Shown here: positions 1-8,195 of the stretch, piece after piece | Layout: each line of letters opens with the position of its first letter | How positions within the stretch are numbered: the first letter of the stretch is position 1 | NCBI GenBank assembly: GCA_011046235.1 | Contig: DSAX01000065.1 | Location: forward strand, 1-33,378 | Origin: Methanobacteriota archaeon | GTDB taxonomy: Archaea; Thermoplasmatota; Thermoplasmata; UBA10834; DTMW01 | Length of the DNA: 33,378 bases | Direction of reading: 5' to 3' | Translations under genes and position numbers: made by a program | The notes under the pieces: model-generated | Database searches by the model: none | Told to the model about the DNA's origin: nothing | What the model saw: the letters and a program-made list of their open reading frames with translations, nothing else

Positions 1-2
1 CC

Positions 3-1307
3 GAGAAATCCCCGATACGATTCGGGGTAGAATCAAAGGACAACAGCTGGGAAAGTGCAATTGAGGCGAACAAGGAGCAGATCGAGAGAAGGGTCCGTGC
101 GGCTGTTGACTTTATAAGGAAAGTGTGTCGCAAACATGAGAAACCGGTTGCGGTATCCTTCAGCGGTGGAAAGGACAGCCTCGTAACCCTTCATCTCGCT
201 CTGGAAAGCGGAATTCGGCCTCACATATTATTCGTGGACACTGGAATAGAGCTCCCCGAGACCTTGAGGGAGGTCGAGAGGGTCGCGGAGGAGACAGGGC
301 TCACGCTTCTCAGGGAGTCCGCGGGCGAGGCGTTCTGGGAGGGGCTGGAGATATTCGGGCCTCCTGGAAAGGACTTCAGGTGGTGCTGCAAGAGCTGCAA
401 GCTGGGTCCTGCGACTAGGCTCATAAGGAGGCATTTCCCGGAGGGGGTTGTCTCACTGATCGGACAGCGGAGCTACGAATCGGAGCAGAGGATGCGCAAG
501 GGAGCCGAGTGGACCAACCCCTGGACCCCGGGTCAGATCGGCGCGTCCCCGATTCAGAAATGGACGGCCCTGCATATCTGGTTGTACATATTCTCCCGAA
601 ATATCAGGTACAATCCCTGGTACGAGATGGGGCTCGACAGAATCGGCTGCTTCATGTGCCCCTCTTCCGATATCGCCGAGCTGGACATCGTCAGAGCACA
701 GTATTCAGGTTTCGAGCGATGGGATCGCTATTTGGATAGATACAAAGAAAAGAGGGGCCTCCAGGAAGAATGGTTCTCTCTGGCACTCTGGAGATGGAAG
801 AGAATCCCGCCCGCAATGAGGAATAAGTTGGAGGAGCTGGGGATCGCCCTGCCGAGAACGGTGGGGAGGTCGAAGGGGACTGCCCCCTTCGCGCTGAACA
901 GAACGGGAGTATACAGACCCTGCACCTCGGGAGGATTATCGTCAGAAGGGATCTTCTCTTGCAATCTCGACCTAGAACGCGTTGCAAACCTAATGAACGC
1001 CATCGGACCGGTGGAACTGAAAGAGGGCGAGATGGCCATGACTGACGGGATCGTCGTGTTCTCGGAAGGAGCGGTCACGATCAAAGGAGAGGACGAGGAC
1101 GAGATTGACGGCAGATCCAATATGCTCGAAAAGATCGTTAGGAGGGCGATGTTCTGCGTGGGTTGCGGCATCTGCGCAGCGAGGTGCAAGAATGATGCGT
1201 TGATCGTCGATGAAAGGGCGGTCATCGATCCGAAGTCATGTTCGCACTGCGGGGAATGTCTGGGACCATGTCCGGTCGATAGCTTCGAACGGGTAGAGGA
1301 CATCTAA
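3..1307 (+). CDS. PAPS-reductase-like PP-loop protein fused to a 2[4Fe-4S] ferredoxin domain (5' partial)
   Basis: The reading frame is open from the left edge, so the true start lies outside the window; the GTG at 123 is probably internal, because the sequence before it continues into an amphipathic helix leading to the PP-loop. The PP-loop SFSGGKDS marks the ATP-pyrophosphatase fold of PAPS/APS reductases. After it come a WCCKSCK motif, GQRSYES and GCFMCP, so four to five cysteines could hold a metal or cluster. The last ~70 residues are a ferredoxin domain with CVGCGICAARC and CSHCGECLGPCP motifs. Related archaeal proteins are usually annotated as PAPS reductase but their substrate is generally not established. 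A role in sulfur transfer or reduction is therefore inference. The stop codon overlaps the stop of the convergent gene. Confidence 0.85.
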   Translation, partial: EKSPIRFGVESKDNSWESAIEANKEQIERRVRAAVDFIRKVCRKHEKPVAVSFSGGKDSLVTLHLALESGIRPHILFVDTGIELPETLREVERVAEETGLTLLRESAGEAFWEGLEIFGPPGKDFRWCCKSCKLGPATRLIRRHFPEGVVSLIGQRSYESEQRMRKGAEWTNPWTPGQIGASPIQKWTALHIWLYIFSRNIRYNPWYEMGLDRIGCFMCPSSDIAELDIVRAQYSGFERWDRYLDRYKEKRGLQEEWFSLALWRWKRIPPAMRNKLEELGIALPRTVGRSKGTAPFALNRTGVYRPCTSGGLSSEGIFSCNLDLERVANLMNAIGPVELKEGEMAMTDGIVVFSEGAVTIKGEDEDEIDGRSNMLEKIVRRAMFCVGCGICAARCKNDALIVDERAVIDPKSCSHCGECLGPCPVDSFERVEDI

Positions 1308-2185
1308 GCTTGCAGTTTTCCGAGTGCTATTCTCAGCGCTTCGGATACCTCGCACAGGTTCGCGCCCCAGGGGAGAAAAACGGTGTTCCCATCAACCTGG
1401 ACACCGCTCTTGACCTTACAGCACCTCGCAATCGTTGGCAGGCCGATCTCCTCTGATTCACAGAAGTCTCGTGGACAGATATTGTGAAGCCTCGGCTCAA
1501 CCGAGTAAAGCTCCTTGAATATGCGGGAGGAGAGGGAGCAACCTATAAGATGTGATGAGGAAAGTCTGGAGCCGTCGACATCCGGGGACTGGTCTAGAAA
1601 CAGCGCCTCCCTTCCACTGCAGACTTCTGTCATCTCCCGGTCGGTCGCTCTGCACGGCAGGAAGATCAGATTCTCTGGCGGGATATCTTGCACAATATGG
1701 GAAAGGTCGATTTTCTTTGTCCGGAGATCTATGATTTCGTTCTCATCGCCAACTAATTGGCCAATGAGCGTCTCCAGCTTCGAAGGCTCCGGGGGCACGA
1801 CATCGATCAGCCCGATTTTCGCCGGCAGTGGTACATCTACGAACGAGACATGTTCGAACCTGCCCTGGACGATAACCAGCTTTCCTGGGTGTTCAGCCTG
1901 TATCCTGAGAAGATCGCCAATATCGAGGACATCCAAATCGGGACGGCCGACGAACTCGGTCCTGTCGGGAAGTGAGAGCACCTTCATCTCGGTAACGGGG
2001 CTGAATAGGTTTGTTCGCTTCTCCTTGGCCACTTTAACAACCGCCCACTCCTCGCCGTTTTTCAGCACGTAGAATTTGGTTCGAGAATAGGACATTCTCC
2101 CGATGAAATATCGTCTGAGGCCCTCCTCGGTGAGAAGGATGTCGGTTTCCTTGACCCCCACGTCGGCGCAATGAGATGGAATCAT
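1304..2185 (-). CDS. Conserved archaeal protein of unknown function, cysteine-rich C-terminus
   Basis: About 293 residues from an ATG at 2185. The frame stays open upstream to 2434, but that would run into carA, so the internal ATG is preferred; a TATA-like CTTTAA element at 2222-2231 (minus strand) is at leaderless or short-leader distance. The N-terminal half has a conserved-looking block (RRYFIGR, then GRFEHVSF and DVVPPEP). I think I recognise these from an uncharacterised family common in methanogens (possibly DUF7714), but I am not certain. The C-terminal third contains many cysteines (LPCRA, LIGCSL, NICPRDFC, ARCCKV), which suggests a metal or Fe-S site. No known catalytic fold is evident. 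It is convergent with the PAPS-reductase-like gene and divergent from carA. Function unknown. Confidence 0.7.
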   Translation of the reverse strand: MIPSHCADVGVKETDILLTEEGLRRYFIGRMSYSRTKFYVLKNGEEWAVVKVAKEKRTNLFSPVTEMKVLSLPDRTEFVGRPDLDVLDIGDLLRIQAEHPGKLVIVQGRFEHVSFVDVPLPAKIGLIDVVPPEPSKLETLIGQLVGDENEIIDLRTKKIDLSHIVQDIPPENLIFLPCRATDREMTEVCSGREALFLDQSPDVDGSRLSSSHLIGCSLSSRIFKELYSVEPRLHNICPRDFCESEEIGLPTIARCCKVKSGVQVDGNTVFLPWGANLCEVSEALRIALGKLQA

Positions 2186-2287
2186 TCGATTGATCGCCGG
2201 ACCCCCAGGTGGATGGAACGACTTAAAGTTTGATGCGCCCCTGTTGGTTTTCGAACCTATAAGCACACCATATGCACATATCGAAAC

Positions 2288-2300
2288 AAAATCTTCATAA
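2288..2300 (+). promoter_or_regulatory. Putative TATA region for carAB
   Basis: The AT-rich element AAAATCTTCATAA sits 34-46 bases before the carA ATG, at the right distance for an archaeal TATA box and a short leader. A weak AGGT ribosome-binding element follows at 2322. Inferred from position and composition only. Confidence 0.3.
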
Positions 2301-2333
2301 CCCCCTCCCTGTATTTCTGCCAGGTCATCAGAT

Positions 2334-3422
2334 ATGCAAAAATTCCTAATCCTTGAGGACGGAACGGTCTTCAGGGGGGAATCTTTTGGCGCCGATAAGT
2401 CCGTCTTCGGTGAGATTGTTTTCAATACTGGCATGACTGGATATCAGGAATCTTTGACCGACCCGAGCTACCGCGGACATATACTCACGATGTCCTATCC
2501 GATGATAGGCAATTACGGACTGAACAAATACGACGACCAATCGGCGGAGGTCCATGTGCGAGGCTTTGTGGTGAGGGAGAGCTGCGACCTGCCGAGCCAT
2601 AGGTTTAAGGATCAGACATTGCACGAGTACCTGAAGAAGCACGATGTGCCCGGGATTTTCGGCATCGACACACGGGCTCTGATCATCAAGATCAGGGAGC
2701 AGGGTACGATGCGCGCTGCAATGACCGATTCCGAAGAGCACGAGGAGGTTATTGCTCAGTTGCGCAAAATGGACTTTCCCTCGATCGAGAACCTCGTGTC
2801 CGAGGTGTCCTGTCGCGAGCCGGTCAGACACAGGGGAGGATCTCGGAAGCATGTCGTGCTTATCGACTGCGGGATGAAGAAGAATATCCTGCGGATGCTG
2901 ATGGACCGTTTCACGGTCACCCAGGTCCCCTACGATTATCCTCCTGAGGATATCATGAAGCTGAAGCCCGATGGGCTGTTCATCAGCAACGGTCCGGGGG
3001 ACCCGGCACATAACGAAATCCGGGACACGACTGTCAGGACGATCCAGGAACTGGTCGCGGAGCTGCCCATCATGGGGATATGCCTGGGGCATCAGCTCCT
3101 TGGACGAGCAATGGGGGCGAAGACCTACAAGCTGAAATTCGGACACAGGGGATCGAACCAACCGGTGGGAAAGGACGGGCGCGTCTTCATCACCGTCCAG
3201 AACCACAGTTTCACGATCGATGCCAAGAGTCTGGACAATACGGAGCTGGAGCTGACCCTGGTCAACCAGAACGACCTCACACCCGAGGGCATCAGGCACA
3301 AGGAGCTACCGGTATTCTCCGTCCAGTTCCACCCAGAAGCCAACCCGGGTCCGAGGGATACCACGTTTCTGTTCGATGACTTCGCGAAGCTATTGGAGGA
3401 CCGACATGCCTCTGAGAAGTGA
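2334..3422 (+). CDS. carA: Carbamoyl-phosphate synthetase small (glutaminase) subunit
   Basis: Hydrolyses glutamine and passes ammonia to CarB for carbamoyl phosphate synthesis (pyrimidine and arginine pathways). The 362-residue length is typical. The N-terminal CPSase small-chain domain begins with FLILEDGTVFRGESFG and includes the FNTGMTGYQE block. A class I glutamine amidotransferase domain occupies roughly residues 172-358, with nucleophile C250 in GICLGHQ and the catalytic H333/E335 in QFHPEA. The start ATG gives the standard N-terminus. It overlaps carB by 17 bases, so the two are cotranscribed. The preceding 148-base gap separates it from a divergent unknown gene and should hold both promoters. 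Confidence 0.97.
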   Translation: MQKFLILEDGTVFRGESFGADKSVFGEIVFNTGMTGYQESLTDPSYRGHILTMSYPMIGNYGLNKYDDQSAEVHVRGFVVRESCDLPSHRFKDQTLHEYLKKHDVPGIFGIDTRALIIKIREQGTMRAAMTDSEEHEEVIAQLRKMDFPSIENLVSEVSCREPVRHRGGSRKHVVLIDCGMKKNILRMLMDRFTVTQVPYDYPPEDIMKLKPDGLFISNGPGDPAHNEIRDTTVRTIQELVAELPIMGICLGHQLLGRAMGAKTYKLKFGHRGSNQPVGKDGRVFITVQNHSFTIDAKSLDNTELELTLVNQNDLTPEGIRHKELPVFSVQFHPEANPGPRDTTFLFDDFAKLLEDRHASEK

Positions 3423-6400
3423 TCTGAAGAAGATCATGGTGATCGGCAGCGGTCCGATTGTGATAGGTCAGGCTGCGGAGTTCGACTTCTCAGGATCTCA
3501 GGCCTGCAGGTCACTGAAGGAGGAGGGATACGAGATCGTCCTGGTGAACTCGAACCCAGCAACGATTCAGACCGACCCGGACATGGCTGACGCGGTCTAT
3601 ATCGAGCCGCTCACCGTCGAGATGGTGTCCAAGATACTGGAGAAGGAGAAGGTGGACGGCATAATGTCCGGTATGGGCGGACAGACCGCCCTCAACATTT
3701 GCTCCGAGCTGGCCGAGAGGGGATTGCTCGAGAAGCTCGGAATCGAACTCCTCGGTACGCAGCAGGAGGCGATCGCGCTTTCCGAAGACCGCGAGCTGTT
3801 CAGGAGGACGATGATCGAGATCGGCGAGCCCATCCCCAAGAGCAAGACCGTGGGATCGATAGAGGAGGCGCTCAGCGCGGTCGAGGAGATCGGAGGCTAC
3901 CCAGTTCTTATAAGACCCGCTTACACGCTGGGCGGAACCGGGAGCGGTGTGGCTTTCGACGAGCAGGAGTTCGTTCCGAAAGTCGGAATGGGGCTCGTAT
4001 ATTCGCGCATAAGACAGTGTCTGATAGAGGAAAGCGTGCTCGGCTGGAAGGAGTACGAATACGAGGTCATGCGGGACTCCAATGACAACTGTATCACCGT
4101 ATGCAATATGGAGAACCTCGACCCGATGGGAATACACACCGGCGAGAGCATCGTCGTCGCACCCGCCCAGACCCTGAGCGATTCGGATCATCAGATTCTC
4201 AGGTCTGCCTCGCTGAAGATCATCAGGGCTCTGAAGATAGAGGGCGGATGCAACATTCAGTTCGCTGTCGATTTCAATACGGGAGAATACCGCGTCATAG
4301 AGGTGAACCCGCGGGTGAGCAGGAGCTCCGCATTGGCTTCTAAAGCCACGGGATATCCTATCGCGCGCGTCGCTGCCAAGATCGCTGTCGGTAAGACCCT
4401 CGACGAGATCACCAATACCATCACCGGCAAGACCTGTGCCGCCTTCGAGCCCTCGATTGATTATATCGTGACCAAGATACCAAGGTGGCCATTCGACAAG
4501 TTCAGGACTGTAGACCGCAGGCTTGGCACCCAGATGAAGAGTACTGGAGAGGTAATGTCGATCGGTAGGATATTCGAGGAGTCTTTGTTGAAGGCGGTTC
4601 GGTCGCTCGAGATCGACAGGCTCGGCCTGGAACCGGACAGCTGGTCGGATGAAGCGATCGAGGAGGAGCTCAGGCATCCCACGGACATGAGGCTCTTCGC
4701 GATAGCGGAAGCGTTGCGGCGCGGGAACTCCGTCGAATGGATATGCAAATTGACGGACTGGGATCCTTTCTTCCTGCACAAGATTGAGAACATCATCGAA
4801 ATCGAGGGACGAATAAAGTCCGGGGAGATGGATGACCGTCTGCTCACGAAGGCCAAGAAGATCGGCTTTTCGGACGAGTACATCTCGATGCTTTCCAAGA
4901 GGACTGAGCGGCAGATTAGGAAATGGAAGAAGAAGCTGGACATTTCAACGGTTTTCAAGATGGTTGATACCTGCGCCGCGGAGTTCGAGGCTGAAACGCC
5001 CTACTTCTACTCGACGAATGAGCAGTTCTGCGAGGCGCGGCCGTCCAACAACAGAAAGGTGGTCATCCTGGGCGGCGGCCCGATAAGGATAGGCCAGGGC
5101 ATAGAATTCGACTACTGTTGCGTGCACGGGTCGCTCGCCCTTTCCGAGGAGAAAGTCGATTCGATAATCATAAACAACAACCCTGAGACCGTGTCGACCG
5201 ATTTCGACATCTCTACCCGTCTGTACTTCGAACCCCTGACAGCGGAGGAGGTCATCAAGGTAATCGAGACGGAGGATGCGGACGGCGTGATACTCCAGTT
5301 CGGGGGTCAGACAGCGGTGAACCTCGCAAAGCCGCTCGAGAAGGAGCTCGCGGGCGGCAAGTGTAAGGTCCTGGGTACCTCGCCCGAATCGATCGACCTC
5401 GCCGAGGACAGGGAGAAGTTCTCAAAGATGATGAACGAATTGGGAATCAAGCAGCCGGATGCGGGCACCGGATACTCTTTCGAAGAGGTCAAGATCATCG
5501 CCGACCGGATAGGATATCCCGTCCTGATAAGGCCGAGCTATGTGCTGGGCGGACGGGCGATGGAGATCGTGTTCAACGAAATCGAGCTCGAGGACTACAT
5601 GAGGAGCGCCGTCAAGGTATCGAAAAGGCATCCGATTCTTATCGACAAATATCTCTCTCACGCAATCGAGATCGATGTGGATGCGGTATGCGACGGCAAG
5701 GATGTGTTCATCGGGGGGATAATGGAGCACATAGAGGAGGCGGGCGTGCATTCCGGAGATGCGACCATGGTCCTGCCAACCAGGAGCCTGGACGACGACA
5801 TTCTTGAGAGGATAAGGGACATTACCAGGAGAACGGCGATCGCACTCGGGACAAAGGGGCTCATCAACCTCCAGCTGGCCGTTAGGAACGGCGAGGTCTT
5901 CATGCTTGAGGCGAACCCGAGGGCGAGCAGGACGATCCCATTCATATCCAAAGCGATAGGCATTCCCCTCGCCAAGGTGGCAACGAAGATCATGCTCGGT
6001 AGGAGCCTTGCGGACCAGGATCTTCGCGGGGAGGCTCGGATCGATCATTACGCCGTGAAGGCATCTGTATTTCCCTTCCTCAAGCTGCCCGGTGTTGACA
6101 GCATACTTGGTCCGGAGATGAAGTCGACAGGAGAGGTCATGGGTATCGACGGTAAATACGGCGCTGCCATGTGGAAAGCCATGTCTGGAGCGGGGATGGA
6201 ACTCCCCATGGAGGGAGAGGTCTACATCAGTGTCAGGGACCTTGACAAAGCGGCGGCGGGAACGCTCGCAAAAGATCTCGTGGATCTCGGGCTGAGAATA
6301 ATCGCCACCAAGGGCACTGCGGCCGCGATAAGGGAGGCAGGCGTCCCGGTGGAGACCGTCTTCAGGATCGCGGAGAAGACGCCTCCTGATGCCCTGACGT

Positions 6401-6621
6401 TGATGAGGCGCGGACGGGTCAAAATGATCATCAATACCCCGACAGAAAGCTCCGGAGCCAGGAGGGACGGGTATATGATGCGGCGTCTCGCAGTTGAGCT
6501 GCAGATACCGTTCTTCACGACGATTGAAGGGGCAAGGGCGGCTGTAGAGGCTATCCAACATGCAAAATCGCAGAAAATAGAGCCGGTCGATCTCGCCTTG
6601 ATTGCGAAATCGTCCCGCTGA
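3406..6621 (+). CDS. carB: Carbamoyl-phosphate synthetase large subunit
   Basis: Makes carbamoyl phosphate from bicarbonate, two ATP and the ammonia delivered by CarA. The start is the ATG at 3406: a GGAGGA ribosome-binding site ends 5 bases before it and the protein then begins MPLRSDLKKIMVIGSGP, as in the family. The 1071 residues hold two homologous halves, each a pre-ATP-grasp plus ATP-grasp unit (IGSGPIVIGQAAEFD at the N-terminus and GGGPIRIGQGIEFD near residue 550). An allosteric MGS-like domain occupies the last ~140 residues. Length and order are canonical and the gene is intact. An inverted repeat follows between it and the convergent thi4 gene. Confidence 0.97.
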   Translation: MPLRSDLKKIMVIGSGPIVIGQAAEFDFSGSQACRSLKEEGYEIVLVNSNPATIQTDPDMADAVYIEPLTVEMVSKILEKEKVDGIMSGMGGQTALNICSELAERGLLEKLGIELLGTQQEAIALSEDRELFRRTMIEIGEPIPKSKTVGSIEEALSAVEEIGGYPVLIRPAYTLGGTGSGVAFDEQEFVPKVGMGLVYSRIRQCLIEESVLGWKEYEYEVMRDSNDNCITVCNMENLDPMGIHTGESIVVAPAQTLSDSDHQILRSASLKIIRALKIEGGCNIQFAVDFNTGEYRVIEVNPRVSRSSALASKATGYPIARVAAKIAVGKTLDEITNTITGKTCAAFEPSIDYIVTKIPRWPFDKFRTVDRRLGTQMKSTGEVMSIGRIFEESLLKAVRSLEIDRLGLEPDSWSDEAIEEELRHPTDMRLFAIAEALRRGNSVEWICKLTDWDPFFLHKIENIIEIEGRIKSGEMDDRLLTKAKKIGFSDEYISMLSKRTERQIRKWKKKLDISTVFKMVDTCAAEFEAETPYFYSTNEQFCEARPSNNRKVVILGGGPIRIGQGIEFDYCCVHGSLALSEEKVDSIIINNNPETVSTDFDISTRLYFEPLTAEEVIKVIETEDADGVILQFGGQTAVNLAKPLEKELAGGKCKVLGTSPESIDLAEDREKFSKMMNELGIKQPDAGTGYSFEEVKIIADRIGYPVLIRPSYVLGGRAMEIVFNEIELEDYMRSAVKVSKRHPILIDKYLSHAIEIDVDAVCDGKDVFIGGIMEHIEEAGVHSGDATMVLPTRSLDDDILERIRDITRRTAIALGTKGLINLQLAVRNGEVFMLEANPRASRTIPFISKAIGIPLAKVATKIMLGRSLADQDLRGEARIDHYAVKASVFPFLKLPGVDSILGPEMKSTGEVMGIDGKYGAAMWKAMSGAGMELPMEGEVYISVRDLDKAAAGTLAKDLVDLGLRIIATKGTAAAIREAGVPVETVFRIAEKTPPDALTLMRRGRVKMIINTPTESSGARRDGYMMRRLAVELQIPFFTTIEGARAAVEAIQHAKSQKIEPVDLALIAKSSR

Positions 6622-6634
6622 TGTCAACAATTCC

Positions 6635-6656
6635 AACCGATTGAGTGAAGTCGGTT
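6635..6656. terminator. Inverted repeat between convergent carB and thi4
   Basis: AACCGA and TCGGTT (6-base arms, 10-base loop) lie in the 40-base gap between two convergent stop codons. The symmetric position suggests an mRNA 3'-end structure serving both genes. There is no poly-T tract, which is the usual archaeal termination signal, so the terminator role is uncertain. Confidence 0.3.
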
Positions 6657-6661
6657 ACGTG

Positions 6662-7447
6662 TTATTTCTTGCCGAGCGCTTCGAGGGCGATCTGCGCTCC
6701 CTTTCTTCCGGAAAGAAGCATCGAGCCGAAGGTGGGGCCCATCCTGGGCAGCCCGAAGGTCGTCGCGACCGCCATCCCTATGACTATCAGGCCTGGATGC
6801 GCCCATCCGCTCTTCTCGACGACCGCGTCCTCCGATGCTTCGATCCACATACCGCCCTCGCCGGGAGCATCGAGCAGGTTCCGCTTTGCCAGCTTTTGAA
6901 CGACCTGGGCGTCGTGACCGGTCCCGTCGATTACTATCTTGGATTCAAACGCGACTGGGTCGATACAGCTGATCGCTCTGGGAAGGGTCGAAACAGGCGT
7001 CCAGTTGACGACAACCCCTCCAACGCGGTTCTTCTCTCGCAGGACCACGTCATCGAACATCGCCATGTTGAGTATCTTGGCCCCAGATTCGATTGTCGAG
7101 GCTATCAGCTTAGAAGTCGCCAGCGGCCCAGGGGTCGTGTATATTGAATCGGAATACTTGTCATAAGAGATATGGAGCTCGTCAAGGACTTTTTGTGCAG
7201 GGGACCTCACAGTTATCGTATTCATAAGAAACCCGCCCATCCAGAATCCGCCTCCGAGGTAGTTGTTCCTTTCCAGTATGAGTACCCGCACCCCGTTCTT
7301 GGCCAGATCTCGTGCCGCCATGAGGCCGCTCGGCCCGCTCCCGACGACGATCACGTCCATATCAGCGAACTGATTGATGTCCTTGTAAAATTGGCTGACG
7401 ATCGCTCTCGTAACCTCCGTCTCCGAGGCCTTTTCGAATATTGTCAT
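6662..7447 (-). CDS. thi4: Thi4-type thiazole synthase (thiamine biosynthesis) with active-site cysteine
   Basis: A 261-residue FAD/NAD-fold enzyme of the Thi4 family, which builds the ADP-thiazole precursor of thiamine from NAD, glycine and sulfur. Seen: dinucleotide-binding VVGSGPSG at ~residues 35-41, ILERNNYLGGGFW, and IDGTGHDAQVV near 173-183. A C-terminal GLPRMGPTFGSM block is typical of the family. C161, immediately before IDP, aligns with the cysteine that yeast Thi4 sacrifices as sulfur donor; methanococcal sulfide-using enzymes have His there. Some homologs have been annotated as ribose-1,5-bisphosphate isomerase. The start has a GGTGA element 7 bases upstream. An AT-rich stretch at about 7487-7494 could be the TATA box. 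I saw no TPP-riboswitch-like sequence upstream. Confidence 0.9.
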   Translation of the reverse strand: MTIFEKASETEVTRAIVSQFYKDINQFADMDVIVVGSGPSGLMAARDLAKNGVRVLILERNNYLGGGFWMGGFLMNTITVRSPAQKVLDELHISYDKYSDSIYTTPGPLATSKLIASTIESGAKILNMAMFDDVVLREKNRVGGVVVNWTPVSTLPRAISCIDPVAFESKIVIDGTGHDAQVVQKLAKRNLLDAPGEGGMWIEASEDAVVEKSGWAHPGLIVIGMAVATTFGLPRMGPTFGSMLLSGRKGAQIALEALGKK

Positions 7448-7523
7448 TCAGAGTTCACCATCCGAAGCCCGTAGCAGTTCGATATAGTTAATTCTTTCAC
7501 TGTTAAATGAGGCTCAGGCACCC

Positions 7524-7540
7524 ATATTACGCTGTAATAT
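7524..7540. promoter_or_regulatory. 17-base perfect inverted repeat (ATATTAC-N3-GTAATAT)
   Basis: Perfect 7-base arms separated by GCT, touching the stop codon of the ACT regulator gene and lying upstream of the predicted thi4 promoter. It could be an operator for thi4 or a 3'-end signal for the regulator gene. The role is inferred from position. Confidence 0.35.
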
Positions 7541-8040
7541 TAATAGATTGTGAGGCTTTTGACCCCCTTGGCCGAGCGCAGCCTCGGCAACATCTCAGGA
7601 GGTACTGTGGATTCCGTGATTATGAATATCTTCGGAGCCTCAGTGGTCTCAGGATCGTCAACGATGGCCTGTCTGATGCTTATTCCCGCCTCCGAGATGA
7701 TGGTGGCGATATCGGACAGTATGCCAGTCTGGTGAGCGTCATCGGATAGGATCTCTATTGCGCCCCAACCCATTGTCGAGGCGACATCCTTGAAATTGGC
7801 AGTCGGAAGCAGGTGCGCGAAGAAGCTCGAAAGCTGCTTGTCGGCCGATATGGTCTCCACCGCTGATCTCACCACTCTTCGGTCGACGCCTGCAGCCCTT
7901 GCCAGAGCCGTGTCGGATATCGACACCTTGCCGGAGTAGACACGTCCGTTGCGTACGCTCATCCCGTTCTTTAATATAACTCTGGCCACCTTTGCCTGGG
8001 AGGGGTAGCTGGAGAAGTAATCAGATATGACCTTCCACAT
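7540..8040 (-). CDS. ACT-domain predicted regulator of amino-acid metabolism (COG2150-like)
   Basis: About 166 residues from the ATG at 8040. A TTG two codons upstream is possible, but a TATA-like TATTATATC at about 8061-8070 suggests a leaderless transcript starting near 8040. The N-terminal ~75 residues look like a small helix-turn-helix module (VSISDTALARAAGVDRRVVRSAV). The C-terminal ~80 residues form an ACT domain (AIEILSDD, GILSDIATIISEAGISIRQA, then a final beta strand GVKSLTIY). ACT domains bind amino acids, so this is probably a ligand-responsive regulator. It is divergent from the aromatic amino-acid operon, whose promoter contains a palindrome, and is the obvious candidate to bind it. 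That link is inference. Confidence 0.8.
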   Translation of the reverse strand: MWKVISDYFSSYPSQAKVARVILKNGMSVRNGRVYSGKVSISDTALARAAGVDRRVVRSAVETISADKQLSSFFAHLLPTANFKDVASTMGWGAIEILSDDAHQTGILSDIATIISEAGISIRQAIVDDPETTEAPKIFIITESTVPPEMLPRLRSAKGVKSLTIY

Positions 8041-8149
8041 TTCCAATGAACGAAAATGTGATATAATAGATAAATTTAGCTATTGATGAACTTATTTCAA
8101 CAAAATATCTATGGCAAGAATGAAATAGGGATTCAGATGTAGGCCTGCT

Positions 8150-8166
8150 GTGCTATATATTAGCAC
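8150..8166 (+). promoter_or_regulatory. TATA box embedded in a perfect inverted repeat: promoter/operator of the aro operon
   Basis: GTGCTA-TATAT-TAGCAC is a 17-base perfect inverted repeat whose centre, CTATATAT, is the best TATA box upstream of the first aro gene (ATG at 8196). Transcription would start near 8183. A GGTGA ribosome-binding element (8184-8188) lies 7 bases before the ATG, so the leader would be very short. A protein bound here would block TBP, so negative regulation is the natural reading. Confidence 0.6.
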
Positions 8167-8195
8167 GGTAGCTATTCGAGAGTGGTGACGTCATC

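Noticed and set aside
2186-2434. N-terminal extension of the unknown minus-strand gene into carA
   Set aside because: It would overlap carA by about 100 bases and cover the divergent promoter region; the composition looks non-coding.
2346-6636. Long antisense open frames (300-420 codons) opposite carA and carB
   Set aside because: They are mirror frames of strongly conserved, canonical carAB genes in a codon-biased region and show no recognisable domain.
7448-7539. TPP riboswitch upstream of thi4
   Set aside because: No thi-box-like conserved blocks could be found in this short AT-rich gap.
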